Notes: generated by a model from the sequence alone, not told the origin. 64,000 bases of DNA from Pararhizobium sp. A13 (GCF_040126305.1 NZ_CP149510.1:169001-233000), one strand, 5' to 3'. Counted from the first letter of the stretch, positions 36,631 through 45,834 are shown. Made by a program: numbers and translations.

Positions 36631-37028
36631 GCGAGGAGTTCCATTCCGGGGACTTTGCGTGCGGCCTTCACATCGAAGGTCTTGGTGGAGTGACAACCTT
36701 CCTCAAACGAGCGGCAGGCAATCACGGCATCTGCAAAATCTGCATTGTTTTTTTCGACAAGCCGAAGAGCCTTTACGACAAGCGTGTGGTTCTCGACGAT
36801 GAGCCCCCGCGTGTGAAGCAGCCTGTCAATGGCAAACGTAACATCTTTCCTATTGTACCCGTATTGCGACCGAAAGGCCCAATCAAGCTCCAGCAATCCG
36901 ATAAGCGTGACAAAAGCCGAATAGTCCCGTCCAAGACCTTCTCCGAACTTGAGTGCCGCTGCGCGCTGTACCGGATCGTCATCGATGAAAAGCCGTATCA
37001 CAATATTCGTATCGAGCCCGAACACCAT
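36627..37028 (-). CDS. vapC: PIN-domain toxin (VapC type), between ruvA and ruvB
   Basis: The 133-residue PIN nuclease has D6 (FGLDTN), E47 (LLELDW), D97 and D100 ([10 protein letters not shown]) as the acidic metal site. VapC toxins cut tRNA or rRNA and are held by their VapB partner. The start ATG at 37028 shares one base with the antitoxin stop (TGATG), and its own stop overlaps the ruvB start. It is not a normal member of the ruv operon. The PIN residues are all present, so it looks functional. Confidence 0.88.
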   Translation of the reverse strand: MVFGLDTNIVIRLFIDDDPVQRAAALKFGEGLGRDYSAFVTLIGLLELDWAFRSQYGYNRKDVTFAIDRLLHTRGLIVENHTLVVKALRLVEKNNADFADAVIACRSFEEGCHSTKTFDVKAARKVPGMELLA

Positions 37029-37312
37029 CACGCGGCGGCGTCCGCTTCATGGTCGTCTTGTGTATCGACTACATTCTCGCCGCCACCCTTCAAGACTGCA
37101 GCGTCGATTTCCTCCAGTGTTGCCCGCCCCTTAGGGGGCTTTCCCAGCAAACCGGCAAGATCATTGAAATCGATATTTTTCGGGGTAAGGACGACCTCGC
37201 CGTCAACGACGGAATAGATCAACTGATCTCCGGGCCGGAGATTCAAAGCCTCCCTCATCTCCTTCGGGATGGTCACCTGGCCCTTCGACGAAAGCGTAAC
37301 TTCCCACCACAT
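37028..37312 (-). CDS. vapB: AbrB/SpoVT-type antitoxin (VapB type), between ruvA and ruvB
   Basis: The 94-residue protein has the swapped-hairpin DNA-binding domain at 1-45 (VTLSSKGQVTIPKEMREALNLRPGD, then VVLTPK). The acidic C-terminal half should wrap the toxin. The ATG at 37312 follows GGAAGGA. It would neutralise the following VapC and repress its own promoter; a palindrome-like aacga-aaa-tcgtt lies just upstream. The 73-base gap to ruvA leaves room for a private promoter. Confidence 0.85.
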   Translation of the reverse strand: MWWEVTLSSKGQVTIPKEMREALNLRPGDQLIYSVVDGEVVLTPKNIDFNDLAGLLGKPPKGRATLEEIDAAVLKGGGENVVDTQDDHEADAAA

Positions 37313-37324
37313 ACAGCAATCCTT

Positions 37325-37343
37325 CCAACGAAAATCGTTTTGG
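37325..37343. promoter_or_regulatory. Possible VapB operator before the first module
   Basis: The short palindrome aacga-aaa-tcgtt (37327-37339), loosely flanked by cc and gg, sits 13 bases upstream of the antitoxin start. It is a weak candidate for autoregulation. Confidence 0.35.
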
Positions 37344-37385
37344 CGGAAATTCTACCAAATCTCCCTCGATCGCACAAACGACCAA

Positions 37386-38003
37386 TCATCGCGCCAGTTC
37401 CTTCAACCCCAGCCGGATCAGCTTAGCGCTGTCGGCGCCCTCGCCGCCATTCTTCAACGCCGCGGCAACAGCGTTTGCCGCCTGATCGCGCGAGTAGCCG
37501 AGATTGCTCAACGCCGACACCGCATCAGCCACCGGTGCTGCAGCGACACCTTCGCCAAGCTCCTGCTTCAGGCCGATATTGGCCGCCGCCTCGCCGGCAA
37601 AGGCGGGCGCCTTGTTCTTCAGTTCGGTAACGATACGCACCGCGACCTTCGGGCCGACACCCGGCGCCCGCGACACGGACGTCTTGTCCTGCAGGGCGAT
37701 CGCATTCGCCAGTTCGCCGGGCGTCAGAACCGAGAGTACCGCCAGCGCCACCTTGGACCCGACGCCCTGAACGCTCTGCAGCAGCCGGAACCACTCCCGC
37801 TCCAGCGCCGTCAGAAAGCCGAACAGCCGCAACTGGTCCTCGCGCACATAGGTCTCAATGAACAGAATGACGGCTTCACCCGGAGAGCCTAGCTTCGACA
37901 ATGTGCGCGACGAGCAATGGGCGACATAGCCGACGCCGTGCACGTCGAGAACGACGTGGTCGTCGCCGATCTCGTCGATCGTTCCCTTGAGTTTGCCGAT
38001 CAT
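37386..38003 (-). CDS. ruvA: Holliday junction DNA-binding subunit RuvA
   Basis: The 205-residue protein has an OB-fold N-terminus ([31 protein letters not shown]), two helix-hairpin-helix motifs ([36 protein letters not shown]) and a C-terminal RuvB-binding domain ([17 protein letters not shown]). It grips the four-way junction and loads RuvB. The start ATG at 38003 is 13 bases after the stop of the second vapC. Normal length. Confidence 0.97.
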   Translation of the reverse strand: MIGKLKGTIDEIGDDHVVLDVHGVGYVAHCSSRTLSKLGSPGEAVILFIETYVREDQLRLFGFLTALEREWFRLLQSVQGVGSKVALAVLSVLTPGELANAIALQDKTSVSRAPGVGPKVAVRIVTELKNKAPAFAGEAAANIGLKQELGEGVAAAPVADAVSALSNLGYSRDQAANAVAAALKNGGEGADSAKLIRLGLKELAR

Positions 38004-38016
38004 GGCGCAAAGTCCT

Positions 38017-38430
38017 TCATGGGTAGGTTTCCGGCGTGATCAGTTCGACGGAAGGGAAATAGGTTTTGTAGCGCACAGGATCTCTCGTCAAAAGCCGATA
38101 ACCGCGTACGGCGGCGTGGGCCCCGATATAGAAATCGGGCAACGGCGAACGCTTGTCGCCCCCTGATTTCTTGTACTGGAGAAAAGCCTGGCCGGCAGCA
38201 TAGGCCGCATCCCAGGGCAAATCTTCCCGCAGGAAAGCCGACGGCGAGAGCGCTGCTTCAAGCGCACCGGAAAAGGCGAAACCGGCCGCCATTTCCGCAT
38301 AGATCAGCGGATTAATCACCACAGGACCGTTGCGCCTTGCGTCCGCCAAGCGCAACGCCGACCAATCCTCGAAGGCGCTGCCCGTATGGAACACATCGAT
38401 CAGCACATTTGTGTCGATCAATGTCGCCAT
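38017..38430 (-). CDS. vapC: PIN-domain toxin (VapC type), between ruvC and ruvA
   Basis: The 137-residue PIN protein has acidic residues D6 ([11 protein letters not shown]), E46 (IYAEMAAGF), D99 ([11 protein letters not shown]) and D117 ([14 protein letters not shown]). It is clearly different from the VapC nearer ruvB and belongs to a different PIN branch ([10 protein letters not shown] type). Its start shares one base with the antitoxin stop. It sits 13 bases before ruvA, so read-through from the module would include ruvA. Confidence 0.88.
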   Translation of the reverse strand: MATLIDTNVLIDVFHTGSAFEDWSALRLADARRNGPVVINPLIYAEMAAGFAFSGALEAALSPSAFLREDLPWDAAYAAGQAFLQYKKSGGDKRSPLPDFYIGAHAAVRGYRLLTRDPVRYKTYFPSVELITPETYP

Positions 38431-38678
38431 CAGTCTCTCAGCATTCTGTAGAAATCATCGCCGTCCATACCGCCGAGACTCATCGTTCCCTTGTGGCGGT
38501 TCAAATGGTCGGTAAATTCCTGGACGGCGCGTTCGATGCCGGCCTTAGCGGGCTCGACACGCCGCAAAATGGCCTGATTGCCCTTCAGAATGAATTCGAC
38601 ATCGGCCCCCGGCTCGATGCCGAGGTTCGTTCGCACATTCTTCGGGATGGTGACCTGGCCTTTTTCGGTGACGCGCAT
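38430..38678 (-). CDS. vapB: AbrB-family antitoxin (VapB type), between ruvC and ruvA
   Basis: The 82-residue protein has an N-terminal AbrB hairpin (MRVTEKGQVTIPKNVRTNLGIEPGADVEF) and a C-terminal tail (GMDGDDFYRMLRD) that would occupy the toxin site. A perfect 9-bp palindrome abuts the start codon and contains the ribosome site in its loop, as expected for an autorepressor that blocks translation or transcription initiation. It begins 55 bases after the ruvC stop. Confidence 0.87.
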   Translation of the reverse strand: MRVTEKGQVTIPKNVRTNLGIEPGADVEFILKGNQAILRRVEPAKAGIERAVQEFTDHLNRHKGTMSLGGMDGDDFYRMLRD

Positions 38679-38701
38679 GGTAATACCTCTGTGGTATTAC
38701 C
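38679..38701 (-). promoter_or_regulatory. Operator palindrome of the second VapBC module
   Basis: ggtaatacc (38679-38687) and ggtattacc (38693-38701) are perfect inverted arms around tctgt. On the minus strand the right-hand part reads AGAGG, the ribosome site, 8 bases before the vapB ATG, so a bound VapBC complex or the folded hairpin would hide it. Confidence 0.7.
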
Positions 38702-38733
38702 TAGCCGCTCAAACGGAACAAGTCAAGAACAAA

Positions 38734-39246
38734 TCAACCAGCGAGCGCCGCCATCCGCATTCGTGCCGCACCGCGATTGTGCGCATGGCAGATGGCGATC
38801 GCCAGCGCATCGGCCGCGTCATTGCCCTTGAATTCGGCCCTCGGCATCAGGATTTTCAGCATCATGTGGATCTGCTGCTTCTCGCCGTGACCGACGCCGA
38901 TCACCGCCTTCTTCACCGCATTCGGCGCATATTCAGCGACCGGCAAGCCTGCCCGCGCCGGTACCAGCATGGCGATACCGCGCGCTTGTCCGAGTTTCAG
39001 CGTCGCCACCGCATCCTTGTTGACGAAGGTCTGCTCGACAGCCGCCTCGTCCGGCTTGTGGCTGTGGATCACGTCCGCCAATCCGTCATGCAACTGGCAA
39101 AGACGCGACGCGAGGTCCATCTCGCCGTCGGATGTCACTGTACCGGAAGCAACGAAGCGCAAGGAGTTGCCAAGCGTGTCGATGACGCCCCAGCCGGTAC
39201 GGCGAAGCCCCGGATCGATGCCGATGATTCGAATCGTGTTTTGCAT
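38734..39246 (-). CDS. ruvC: Holliday junction resolvase RuvC
   Basis: The 170-residue RNase H-like endonuclease has catalytic aspartate D11 in [15 protein letters not shown], glutamate in [12 protein letters not shown] and the C-terminal pair in [12 protein letters not shown]. It cuts the junction processed by RuvAB. The ATG at 39246 follows AGGGTTC. It is first in the ruv operon here; the next gene is an inserted antitoxin rather than ruvA. Confidence 0.97.
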   Translation of the reverse strand: MQNTIRIIGIDPGLRRTGWGVIDTLGNSLRFVASGTVTSDGEMDLASRLCQLHDGLADVIHSHKPDEAAVEQTFVNKDAVATLKLGQARGIAMLVPARAGLPVAEYAPNAVKKAVIGVGHGEKQQIHMMLKILMPRAEFKGNDAADALAIAICHAHNRGAARMRMAALAG

Positions 39247-39418
39247 GCTGAACCCTATTCCCGATAACGGGACGCTGCCAGCAAAATGTGAACAAAACAA
39301 AAACATTCCCATGATTTAGCGGTCGATGAACTGCATCGTCTCCAACGCGGCAGGCTTGGATTTACGAAATTCGATCTTACATAGGTTTCTATCAAATCCG
39401 TTGATCGAAGGTTTCCCC

Positions 39419-40420
39419 ATGGTCCCCTTTTCCATCCTCGACCTCTCCCCGATCACCCAAGGGGCAAGCGCGTCTGAGGCTCTGCAGAATTCACGCCGCC
39501 TGGCGCAGGAGGCGGAAGCGGCGGGCTACAAGCGCTTCTGGCTGGCCGAACATCACGGCATGAAAGGCATTGCCAGTGCCGCAACGTCGATCGTCATTTC
39601 CCATGTGGCGGCCGGCACGAAGACGATCCGGGTCGGCTCCGGCGGCATCATGCTGCCGAACCATTCGCCGCTGGTGATTGCCGAGCAATTCGGCACGCTC
39701 GCAGCACTATATCCCGGCCGCATCGATCTCGGCCTGGGTCGCGCGCCGGGAACCGACATGCGCACCGCCTCGGCCCTTCGCCGCAACATGGAGGCAAGCG
39801 CCAACAATTTCCCCAACGATGTCGTCGAATTGCAGGCGCTGCTCGGGCCTGCGAAGGAAGATCAGGCCCTGATCGCCGTTCCCGGCGCCGACAGCAACGT
39901 GCCGATCTGGCTGCTCGGCTCCAGCCATTTCAGCGCCCATCTCGCCGGCATGCTCGGCCTGCCCTTCGCCTTCGCCTCGCATTTCGCGCCCGATATGCTT
40001 TTGTCGGCGCTGGAGATCTATCGCGAGCGCTTCGAGCCGTCGCAATATCTTGACCAGCCGCATGCCATGGTCGGCATCATGGGTGTCGCCGCCGATACCG
40101 ATGATGAGGCCAGCCACCTCTTCACCTCGATGCAGCAATCCTTCGTGGCGCTTCGCCGCAATGCACGCGGCCAGTTCCCGCCGCCTGTGGCTTCGATGGA
40201 CGGGCTGTGGAGCGAGACGGAGAAGATCTTCGTCGATCATGCCATGACCTATGCGGTCGTCGGCGGCCCGGACACGATCAGGACGAAACTCGACCGCTTC
40301 CTCGACCAGACGCAGGCCGACGAGCTGATCATTTCCATGCCGATCTACGACATGGACGCGCGGCTGAAATCGGTGCGTCTGTTTGCCGAGGCGCAACAGC
40401 AACTGGCAAAGGCCGCATAA
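39419..40420 (+). CDS. Luciferase-like (LLM) flavin-dependent oxidoreductase
   Basis: The 333-residue TIM-barrel protein of the bacterial luciferase family has N-terminal [95 protein letters not shown] in overlapping blocks, and the late [15 protein letters not shown]. This subgroup (MsnO8/YhbW-like) uses reduced flavin; the substrate is unknown. The ATG at 39419 follows GAAGG. It is divergent from ruvC and ends at a strong bidirectional terminator. Confidence 0.9.
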   Translation: MVPFSILDLSPITQGASASEALQNSRRLAQEAEAAGYKRFWLAEHHGMKGIASAATSIVISHVAAGTKTIRVGSGGIMLPNHSPLVIAEQFGTLAALYPGRIDLGLGRAPGTDMRTASALRRNMEASANNFPNDVVELQALLGPAKEDQALIAVPGADSNVPIWLLGSSHFSAHLAGMLGLPFAFASHFAPDMLLSALEIYRERFEPSQYLDQPHAMVGIMGVAADTDDEASHLFTSMQQSFVALRRNARGQFPPPVASMDGLWSETEKIFVDHAMTYAVVGGPDTIRTKLDRFLDQTQADELIISMPIYDMDARLKSVRLFAEAQQQLAKAA

Positions 40421-40422
40421 CA

Positions 40423-40450
40423 AAAAGCCCGGCTGGAAAACCGGGCTTTT
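40423..40450. terminator. Bidirectional terminator between the LLM gene and yebC
   Basis: The 10-bp perfect stem aaaagcccgg / ccgggctttt (40423-40432 with 40441-40450) has A and T tracts at both ends and serves the two convergent genes. Confidence 0.9.
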
Positions 40451-40471
40451 AGCAATCAAATGATTGACTGA

Positions 40472-41218
40472 TCAGGCCGAAAGCTTGGCCATGACTTCGT
40501 CGGAGACTTCGAAGTTGGTGTAGACGTTCTGCACGTCGTCGTCGTCTTCCAGCGTGTCTATCAGTTTCATCAGCGACTGGGCGCGTTCTTCATCGACCGG
40601 CACGGTGTTTTGGGCCCGCCAGATCGCCTTGACGGTATCGGCTTCGCCGAGTGTTGCTTCCAAGGCCTTGGAAACCTCGCCGATATCCTCGAAACCGCAG
40701 ACGATGTAGTGGCCGTCCTCGTCGGTCGTCACGTCTTCGGCGCCGGCCTCGATCGCGGCGTCCATGACCTTGTCGGCGCTGCCGACCGACGGCTTGTAGG
40801 AGATTTCGCCGACGCGGTCGAAGGAGAAGGAGACAGATCCGGTTTCGCCGAGCGCGCCGCCAGCCTTGGTGAAGGTCGAGCGGACGTTGGAGGCGGTGCG
40901 GTTGCGATTGTCGGTCAGCGCCTCGACGATGACGGCGACGCCACCGGGACCGTAACCCTCATAGCGCACGGCCTCGTAGTTTTCACCGTCAGCACCGGAG
41001 CCCTTCTTGATGGCGCGCTCGATATTGTCCTTCGGCATCGACTGTGCCTTGGCGTTCTGGATCGCCAGGCGCAGACGCGCGTTCATGGTCGGGTCAGGCA
41101 AACCGCCCTTGACCGCGACGGTGATTTCGCGCGCAAGCTTGGAGAACATTTTCGACCGCACTGCGTCCTGGCGGCCCTTGCGGTGCATGATGTTTTTAAA
41201 CTGTGAATGGCCGGCCAT
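40472..41218 (-). CDS. yebC: YebC/PmpR-family regulator
   Basis: The 248-residue protein has the start [32 protein letters not shown] and the motif [42 protein letters not shown] of the TACO1/YebC family. YebC proteins were named as DNA-binding regulators; work on TACO1 and YebC2 shows a role in translation of proline-rich stretches. It is a single gene, often near ruvC in bacteria, as here (1.2 kb away). Confidence 0.95.
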   Translation of the reverse strand: MAGHSQFKNIMHRKGRQDAVRSKMFSKLAREITVAVKGGLPDPTMNARLRLAIQNAKAQSMPKDNIERAIKKGSGADGENYEAVRYEGYGPGGVAVIVEALTDNRNRTASNVRSTFTKAGGALGETGSVSFSFDRVGEISYKPSVGSADKVMDAAIEAGAEDVTTDEDGHYIVCGFEDIGEVSKALEATLGEADTVKAIWRAQNTVPVDEERAQSLMKLIDTLEDDDDVQNVYTNFEVSDEVMAKLSA

Positions 41219-41305
41219 GGCGCCCTCTTCGCATATTTGTCATGTTTGGAATTGGGCGCCTTATAGTTTCATTGGCGCTTTGCGTCCAGAAGGCGCTACT
41301 TTTTT

Positions 41306-41782
41306 TCAGTTGGCGTCGATCCGCCGGCGGCTGAGAAAGAAGGAGTGGCCGTCGTTTCGTTCGCAGGATAGTCCCGTCCGCGTCGAAAGGCAGGAGAAGG
41401 GGCCGGCAGTCCAAGTCTCGCCATAGTCGAGCACCGAACCGGCAGAGCAGCAACCCTGATCACCGACGTCTCTAACGAGTATCGCCGCACCGTCGCGCGA
41501 CAGCGTCGCCCGAACATAGCGCGGCGCGACGCGGTCGCAGGATAGCTCCGGGCCGCCGTCGGCTGGCCGGTAGACCTCCGTTCCACCCTCCGGCGTGTAG
41601 ACACAGCCGATATTGCCGGATGGCAGCACGAATTCTTCCTGGTGACCGAACGATTTCGTTTCCGGCACAGTGGCGATCTTGTCGCCTTCCGCTGTCGGCA
41701 TCCGCGGCGGCGGGGCTCCATCGGCCATAGCAAGGGATGTCATGGAAAGGAGGGCAAGCGTGCAGACGGCGAAAAATCTCAT
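41306..41782 (-). CDS. Secreted protein of unknown function with conserved cysteines
   Basis: The 158-residue protein has a signal peptide at 1-20 (FFAVCTLALLSMTSLAMAD). The mature part reads FVLPSGNIGCVYTPEGG, LSCDRVAPRY, VGDQGCCSAGSVLDYGETWTAGPFSCLSTRTGLSCERNDGHSFFLSRRR, with six cysteines and the pattern S-x-x-x-G-L-x-C-x-N-x-x-G-H-x-F, which recurs in small secreted DUF6636-like proteins (unverified). It is probably periplasmic. Confidence 0.7.
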   Translation of the reverse strand: MRFFAVCTLALLSMTSLAMADGAPPPRMPTAEGDKIATVPETKSFGHQEEFVLPSGNIGCVYTPEGGTEVYRPADGGPELSCDRVAPRYVRATLSRDGAAILVRDVGDQGCCSAGSVLDYGETWTAGPFSCLSTRTGLSCERNDGHSFFLSRRRIDAN

Positions 41783-41813
41783 TCCATGATTCCTGACAAT
41801 GTGTCCCCGAAGG

Positions 41814-42647
41814 TCAGACGCCCTGCAGGATATAAATCAAGGGCTTCCTTGGCAAGGAACGCACCGAAACCATGACGCTCGCTCCCGTCGCAAAGCTCTT
41901 GTCGAAACCATCCCCGAACATCTGCAGGAAATTCGTGACCGGCGGCCCGCGCCGATGCATCGGCAGGATCAGCGCCGAGCGCAGCCGCGCCACCACCCGG
42001 CTCATGCTTTCCGCACCCATGGTCAGGCCGCCATCGACCGGCACCATCAGCACGTCCAGGCGGCCGATCTCGGCATAGTCGGTCTCGTCGAGTTCGTGAT
42101 GCAAGTGGCCGAGATGGCCGATGCAGAGACCTGCGACTTCGAAAATGAAGATGGAATTGCCATCCGGCTCCATCGTTCCGCCACCGGCACCAATGTCGGT
42201 CGTCACATTGCGGATATAGGTGTCGCCGACGACGACATCGTGATCGGCCGGACCGCCGTCACCGCCCCATCCATGCAATACATGCTTGATCGCCGGGTCA
42301 GGCGTTAGCGTGTAGTGGCTGGAGTGCGCCTTGTTCATCGTCACCACGTCCGGCGCCTCGGGGAGCGCATACCAACCGCTGTAATCCGTCGCGATCGAGA
42401 CGCCGCCGGGCGTCTCGATGAGAAAAGTCGAGTGGCCGATATAGGTGATCTTCACCTCGTCGCCGACGACAGCTTGAACATTAAGTCCAGCCCACGGCTT
42501 GAAACTGGCAAAGGCGACATCGGGACGCGCCTCAGCGATCGCCTGGCACTGGCTGACCGGAGCCGCTTGCGCACGGGCCGGCGTCAACCAGAGAAAATGC
42601 AAAAACGCGATGGCGGCAAATGGGAGGAGGAGATATCGCAACATCAT
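41814..42647 (-). CDS. Exported MBL-fold metallohydrolase
   Basis: The 277-residue protein has a signal peptide (LLLPFAAIAFLHFLWLTPARAQ). The beta-lactamase-like fold is seen in VKITYIGHSTFLIETPGGVSIATDYSGW, MNKAHSSHYTLTPD, HLGHLHHELDETD and LPMHRRGPP. This is the L-ascorbate-6-phosphate lactonase-like (UlaG) branch; the first metal motif is altered (NKAHSSH rather than THxHxDH). The start is ATG 42647, with a second ATG directly after. The substrate is unknown. Confidence 0.78.
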   Translation of the reverse strand: MMLRYLLLPFAAIAFLHFLWLTPARAQAAPVSQCQAIAEARPDVAFASFKPWAGLNVQAVVGDEVKITYIGHSTFLIETPGGVSIATDYSGWYALPEAPDVVTMNKAHSSHYTLTPDPAIKHVLHGWGGDGGPADHDVVVGDTYIRNVTTDIGAGGGTMEPDGNSIFIFEVAGLCIGHLGHLHHELDETDYAEIGRLDVLMVPVDGGLTMGAESMSRVVARLRSALILPMHRRGPPVTNFLQMFGDGFDKSFATGASVMVSVRSLPRKPLIYILQGV

Positions 42648-42769
42648 GCACCCCGCAGTCAAGGATTTGCATGGGCCTTGAGGATAGGCAGGATGGACGC
42701 GACGTCCAGCGGCGATTGTGTGCGACGGCTCACAATCGCGTCATTGCGGGTTCGTCCGCCGAGGCGGTT

Positions 42770-43594
42770 TCACACCCAGAACGCCGGTATCGTCTCCGCC
42801 AGCCTGGGTCCGATCCGAAGTGGCGCGATGTTTTCCGCAAGGCCGGTGCGATCGGAAATCTCGACACCGACACCGCAGATGGTCGCCGGGCCGGACGCCG
42901 CCTCGAAGCGGCCCTTCGGCATCTTCGAGATGAAGCGGTTCAGCGGCTCTTCCTTCTCCATGCCGAGTGAAGAATCATAATCGCCGCACATGCCGGCATC
43001 CGACATGTAAGCGGTGCCGCCATTGAGGATCTGGTGATCGGCGGTCGGTACATGTGTATGGGTGCCGACGACGAAGCTCGCGCGGCCATCGACGAAATGG
43101 CCGAAGCACTGCTTCTCGCTGGTCGCTTCCGCATGGAAATCGAAGATGATGGCATCGGCCTGTTCCTTCAGCGGACAGGCGGTGAGAATGGCTTCCGCCG
43201 CCTTGAAGGGATCATCCAGTTCCGGATGCATGAAGACGCGGCCCATGACATTGGCGACCAGCACGCGCGCTCCGTTGCGGGCGAAATAGAGATTGGAGCC
43301 GCGACCGGGCGTACCTGCGGGATAGTTGGCCGGGCGCAGGAACTGGTCGTGCCGCTCGCAGAAGGTAACGGCCTCCTTCTGGTCCCAGACATGGTTGCCG
43401 GTGGTCACGACATCGGCGCCGGCATTGATGGTTTCCAGAAAGATGTCCTCAGTGATGCCGAAGCCGCCCGCGGCATTCTCGCCGTTGACGATGACGAAAT
43501 CGAGCTTCAGGTCACTGATCAGACCGGGCAATCGGTCCCAGACCGCCGTCCGGCCGGTCTTGCCAACCATGTCACCCAGAAACAAAAGTCTCAT
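42770..43594 (-). CDS. ymdB: YmdB-family metallophosphoesterase
   Basis: The 274-residue protein of the TIGR00282 group has metal ligands in LLFLGDMVGKTGR, VNGENAAGGFGI, VVTTGNHVWDQKE, IIFDFHAEATSEK and VVGTHTHVPTADH. In Bacillus YmdB hydrolyses 2',3'-cyclic nucleotides, and it affects cell-fate decisions there. The start ATG at 43594 lies 23 bases inside the upstream 5-formyl-THF cyclo-ligase gene, so the two are translationally linked. Confidence 0.92.
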   Translation of the reverse strand: MRLLFLGDMVGKTGRTAVWDRLPGLISDLKLDFVIVNGENAAGGFGITEDIFLETINAGADVVTTGNHVWDQKEAVTFCERHDQFLRPANYPAGTPGRGSNLYFARNGARVLVANVMGRVFMHPELDDPFKAAEAILTACPLKEQADAIIFDFHAEATSEKQCFGHFVDGRASFVVGTHTHVPTADHQILNGGTAYMSDAGMCGDYDSSLGMEKEEPLNRFISKMPKGRFEAASGPATICGVGVEISDRTGLAENIAPLRIGPRLAETIPAFWV

Positions 43595-44189
43595 ATTTGC
43601 TTATTCCTAGCCCGAATATCCTGAGCCCGCTTTCGGTCAGCAGGGCGTCCAGCGCCACATCGTGCGGCTCTGCGGGCACTGATGCCACTTCCTGGCAGTC
43701 GAATGCAATCCCGATCAGTCGCGGCATATGGCCTTTCCGGCGCAAACGTTCGATCGCACGGTCGTAATATCCGGCGCCGTAGCCAATCCTGTGACCGGTT
43801 CTGTCGAAAGCCGACAGCGGCACCAGCATGATGTCGGGATCAAGCACCGGCGCATCCTCGCCCGGTCCGGTCGTGCCGAAACCCGTTTCGACGATCGGAG
43901 CGCCGGGCACGAGTTCGCGAAAAACAATGGTCTTCTTGTCGAGAATGACGGGAAGGCACAGCCGCGCGCAGCGCTCGCGCAAGCGCGCCATCAGCGGCCG
44001 GATATCGACTTCCGAGCGGATCGGCCAGAAGCCGGAAATCACCTGCCCGGGCTCGAACTCGATGATATCGCCGGCATGATCGAGCATTTTGAGGCTGGCT
44101 TTCATGCGTGCTTCCGGCGCCATCGCATCGCGCAGCGCCAGTCGCTCAATCCGCAGCGCAGCCTTCAGTTCCCTCGGTGTCATGCACAT
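43572..44189 (-). CDS. 5-formyltetrahydrofolate cyclo-ligase
   Basis: The 205-residue enzyme uses ATP to turn 5-formyl-THF into 5,10-methenyl-THF. The N-terminal helix reads TPRELKAALRIERLALRD; the binding motifs are ISGFWPIRSEVDIRPLM and the C-terminal RIGYGAGYYDRAI. Two starts (44189 or 44183) are possible. In many bacteria this gene follows zapA and the 6S RNA gene; here 1.6 kb with three other genes lies between. Confidence 0.93.
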   Translation of the reverse strand: MCMTPRELKAALRIERLALRDAMAPEARMKASLKMLDHAGDIIEFEPGQVISGFWPIRSEVDIRPLMARLRERCARLCLPVILDKKTIVFRELVPGAPIVETGFGTTGPGEDAPVLDPDIMLVPLSAFDRTGHRIGYGAGYYDRAIERLRRKGHMPRLIGIAFDCQEVASVPAEPHDVALDALLTESGLRIFGLGISKYETFVSG

Positions 44190-44412
44190 GCCCCCTTACC
44201 AGCGAGTGTCCATTTCTAGTGCATCCAACCGGGAGAGGGAAACCGTGCCGCCGGCGCTTGTACAACTTTTTGCGACGAAGCGGTCTCTTTCTCAATCTGG
44301 CACGCCGTTAGGGGTCTGTTCTGTATGCACTACGGTTCCGCTTTCGCGCTCTTTGCGGCCCGTGCCAGAGGGCGATGCGGCGAACTGTCCGATTCAAGAC
44401 TGGGCCGGGGCG

Positions 44413-44625
44413 ATGAAGGACAAGATGCTACCGGAACTCGATCCCCTGGAATTGCGCTGCCTGTCCTTGGCGGCGCGCGGGCGGCCCCGGGAAGACATCA
44501 CGCGCGAAACTGACATTGCCCGCGACCGAATCGAGGAAGCCTTCAATACGGCCATGGAAAAGCTGCAGGCCGGCAACGTCGCGGAAGCGATTTTTCGCGC
44601 CGCCCGCATGAACCTGATTTCATAA
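44413..44625 (+). CDS. Short helix-turn-helix protein (LuxR-type HTH)
   Basis: This 70-residue protein consists almost only of a GerE/LuxR-like helix-turn-helix: LDPLELRCLSLAARGRPREDITRETDIARDRIEEAFNTAMEKL, then AGNVAEAIFRAARMNLI. There is no sensory domain. The ATG at 44413 follows GGGGCG. The last 6 bases overlap the convergent DUF1127 gene. It could be a stand-alone DNA-binding regulator; the target is unknown. Confidence 0.7.
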   Translation: MKDKMLPELDPLELRCLSLAARGRPREDITRETDIARDRIEEAFNTAMEKLQAGNVAEAIFRAARMNLIS

Positions 44626-44829
44626 CATCCAGAAGCGGTGGCGTTGCACTCTGCAATCGACGTCTGCGCCGTCGATGCCGATATCATCGAGCAGATGCGC
44701 ATTGTCGCGCCGCGATATCTCCGCCAGGGTTCGCCGCGCCAGACGCTTTTCCCGCCATTCCCCAATGCTGTGCCAAAAGCACTCTGTCATTCTGACAGAC
44801 CGTCGCCGTGTCCTGTGATCGTGCTTCAT
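44620..44829 (-). CDS. DUF1127 small protein
   Basis: The 69-residue protein has the DUF1127 core FWHSIGEWREKRLARRTLAEISRRDNAHLLDDIGID in the middle: an arginine-rich helix and the L-x-D-I-G closing motif. Small DUF1127 proteins of Agrobacterium and relatives act in RNA turnover and phosphate/carbon metabolism. The ATG at 44829 follows GGAG. It is divergent from the LysR gene, which might control it. Confidence 0.75.
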   Translation of the reverse strand: MKHDHRTRRRSVRMTECFWHSIGEWREKRLARRTLAEISRRDNAHLLDDIGIDGADVDCRVQRHRFWML

Positions 44830-44917
44830 ATCCGAAACTCCGAGGTGTTCTCGCCGAGTATCGGACTTGCGTTGACATCAATCCAACGAATTGCGAAGAT
44901 GTCTGCCATTAGAAAAC

Positions 44918-45814
44918 ATGATGGCGAACACGATGTTTCCTCCTCTTGAAAGCGATCTTCTGAGAACCTTCGTTGCCGTGGCCGACAGCGGCAATTTCAC
45001 CAAGGCGGGGGAGACGGTCGGCCGAACCCAATCGGCCGTCAGCATGCAGATCAAGAAGCTGGAGGATATTCTTGGCGAGCCGCTGTTCGAGCGCGGATCG
45101 CGCGGCGTCAATATGACGGGCCACGGTGCGCGGCTTCTCGACAATGCGCGCCGTATCGTCGCCCTTCTTGATGATACCGCCGCATCCATTCGGCTGCCCG
45201 CCCTCGACGGCTCAATAAGAATCGGAATTTCGGAGGAATATATCAACTCTACTTTGCCTAAGGCGCTCGGTGCTTTCGCCGCTATTCATCCCGGCGTCGA
45301 AGTCACGGTGCAGCAGGGCGTCTCGATGTCCAACCTGGCGGCACTCGAGGCGGGCGAAATCGATATCGCCGTCGTGTTCGAACCCGGTGGCCACACGAAG
45401 AACGAAGTCCTCATGGTGGATCCCACTGTCTGGGTGACGTCGGATCAGCATCAGATCCACGAGCGCCATCCCGTGCCGATCGCCACCTACACCTACCTGA
45501 AAGGCGGATGGTGCGACGCTCTGGCGCTGAAGAGCCTGAAGAAACGCGGTATCGAAAGTCGCGTGGCCTATATCAGCCGCACCAGCAACGGCCTGATCGC
45601 TGCCGTGACATCCGGCCTTGCCATCGCCCCGCTCACCCGCAGCAGCATCCCCGCCGGATGCCGGGAACTGACGGCCGCCGACGGCTACGACGTCATCGAC
45701 TTTTCGAATGTGGTGCTGAAGACCAGGGCGCGAAGCGCAAACAGCCGGATCATCGAAGGCATGGCCAACGCCATTCGTGAGGCGTTCCGCGCTCCGCCGG
45801 CGGCCCACAGCTGA
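44918..45814 (+). CDS. LysR-family transcriptional regulator
   Basis: The 298-residue protein has the N-terminal winged helix LESDLLRTFVAVADSGNFTKAGETVGRTQSAVSMQIKKLEDILGEPLFERGSRG in overlapping motifs, and then the periplasmic-binding-like effector domain from about residue 95. Start candidates are ATG 44918, 44921 and 44930; none has a strong ribosome site. It is divergent from the DUF1127 gene and convergent with the 6S RNA gene. The effector is unknown. Confidence 0.85.
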   Translation: MMANTMFPPLESDLLRTFVAVADSGNFTKAGETVGRTQSAVSMQIKKLEDILGEPLFERGSRGVNMTGHGARLLDNARRIVALLDDTAASIRLPALDGSIRIGISEEYINSTLPKALGAFAAIHPGVEVTVQQGVSMSNLAALEAGEIDIAVVFEPGGHTKNEVLMVDPTVWVTSDQHQIHERHPVPIATYTYLKGGWCDALALKSLKKRGIESRVAYISRTSNGLIAAVTSGLAIAPLTRSSIPAGCRELTAADGYDVIDFSNVVLKTRARSANSRIIEGMANAIREAFRAPPAAHS

Positions 45815-45834
45815 CTTTCGTCGGAAAGAAAGAA

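Noticed and set aside
44089..44412. Upstream extension of the small HTH gene to 178 codons
   Set aside because: The added part overlaps the start of the cyclo-ligase gene on the other strand and is a Ser/Arg-rich shadow; the HTH part begins at 44413.
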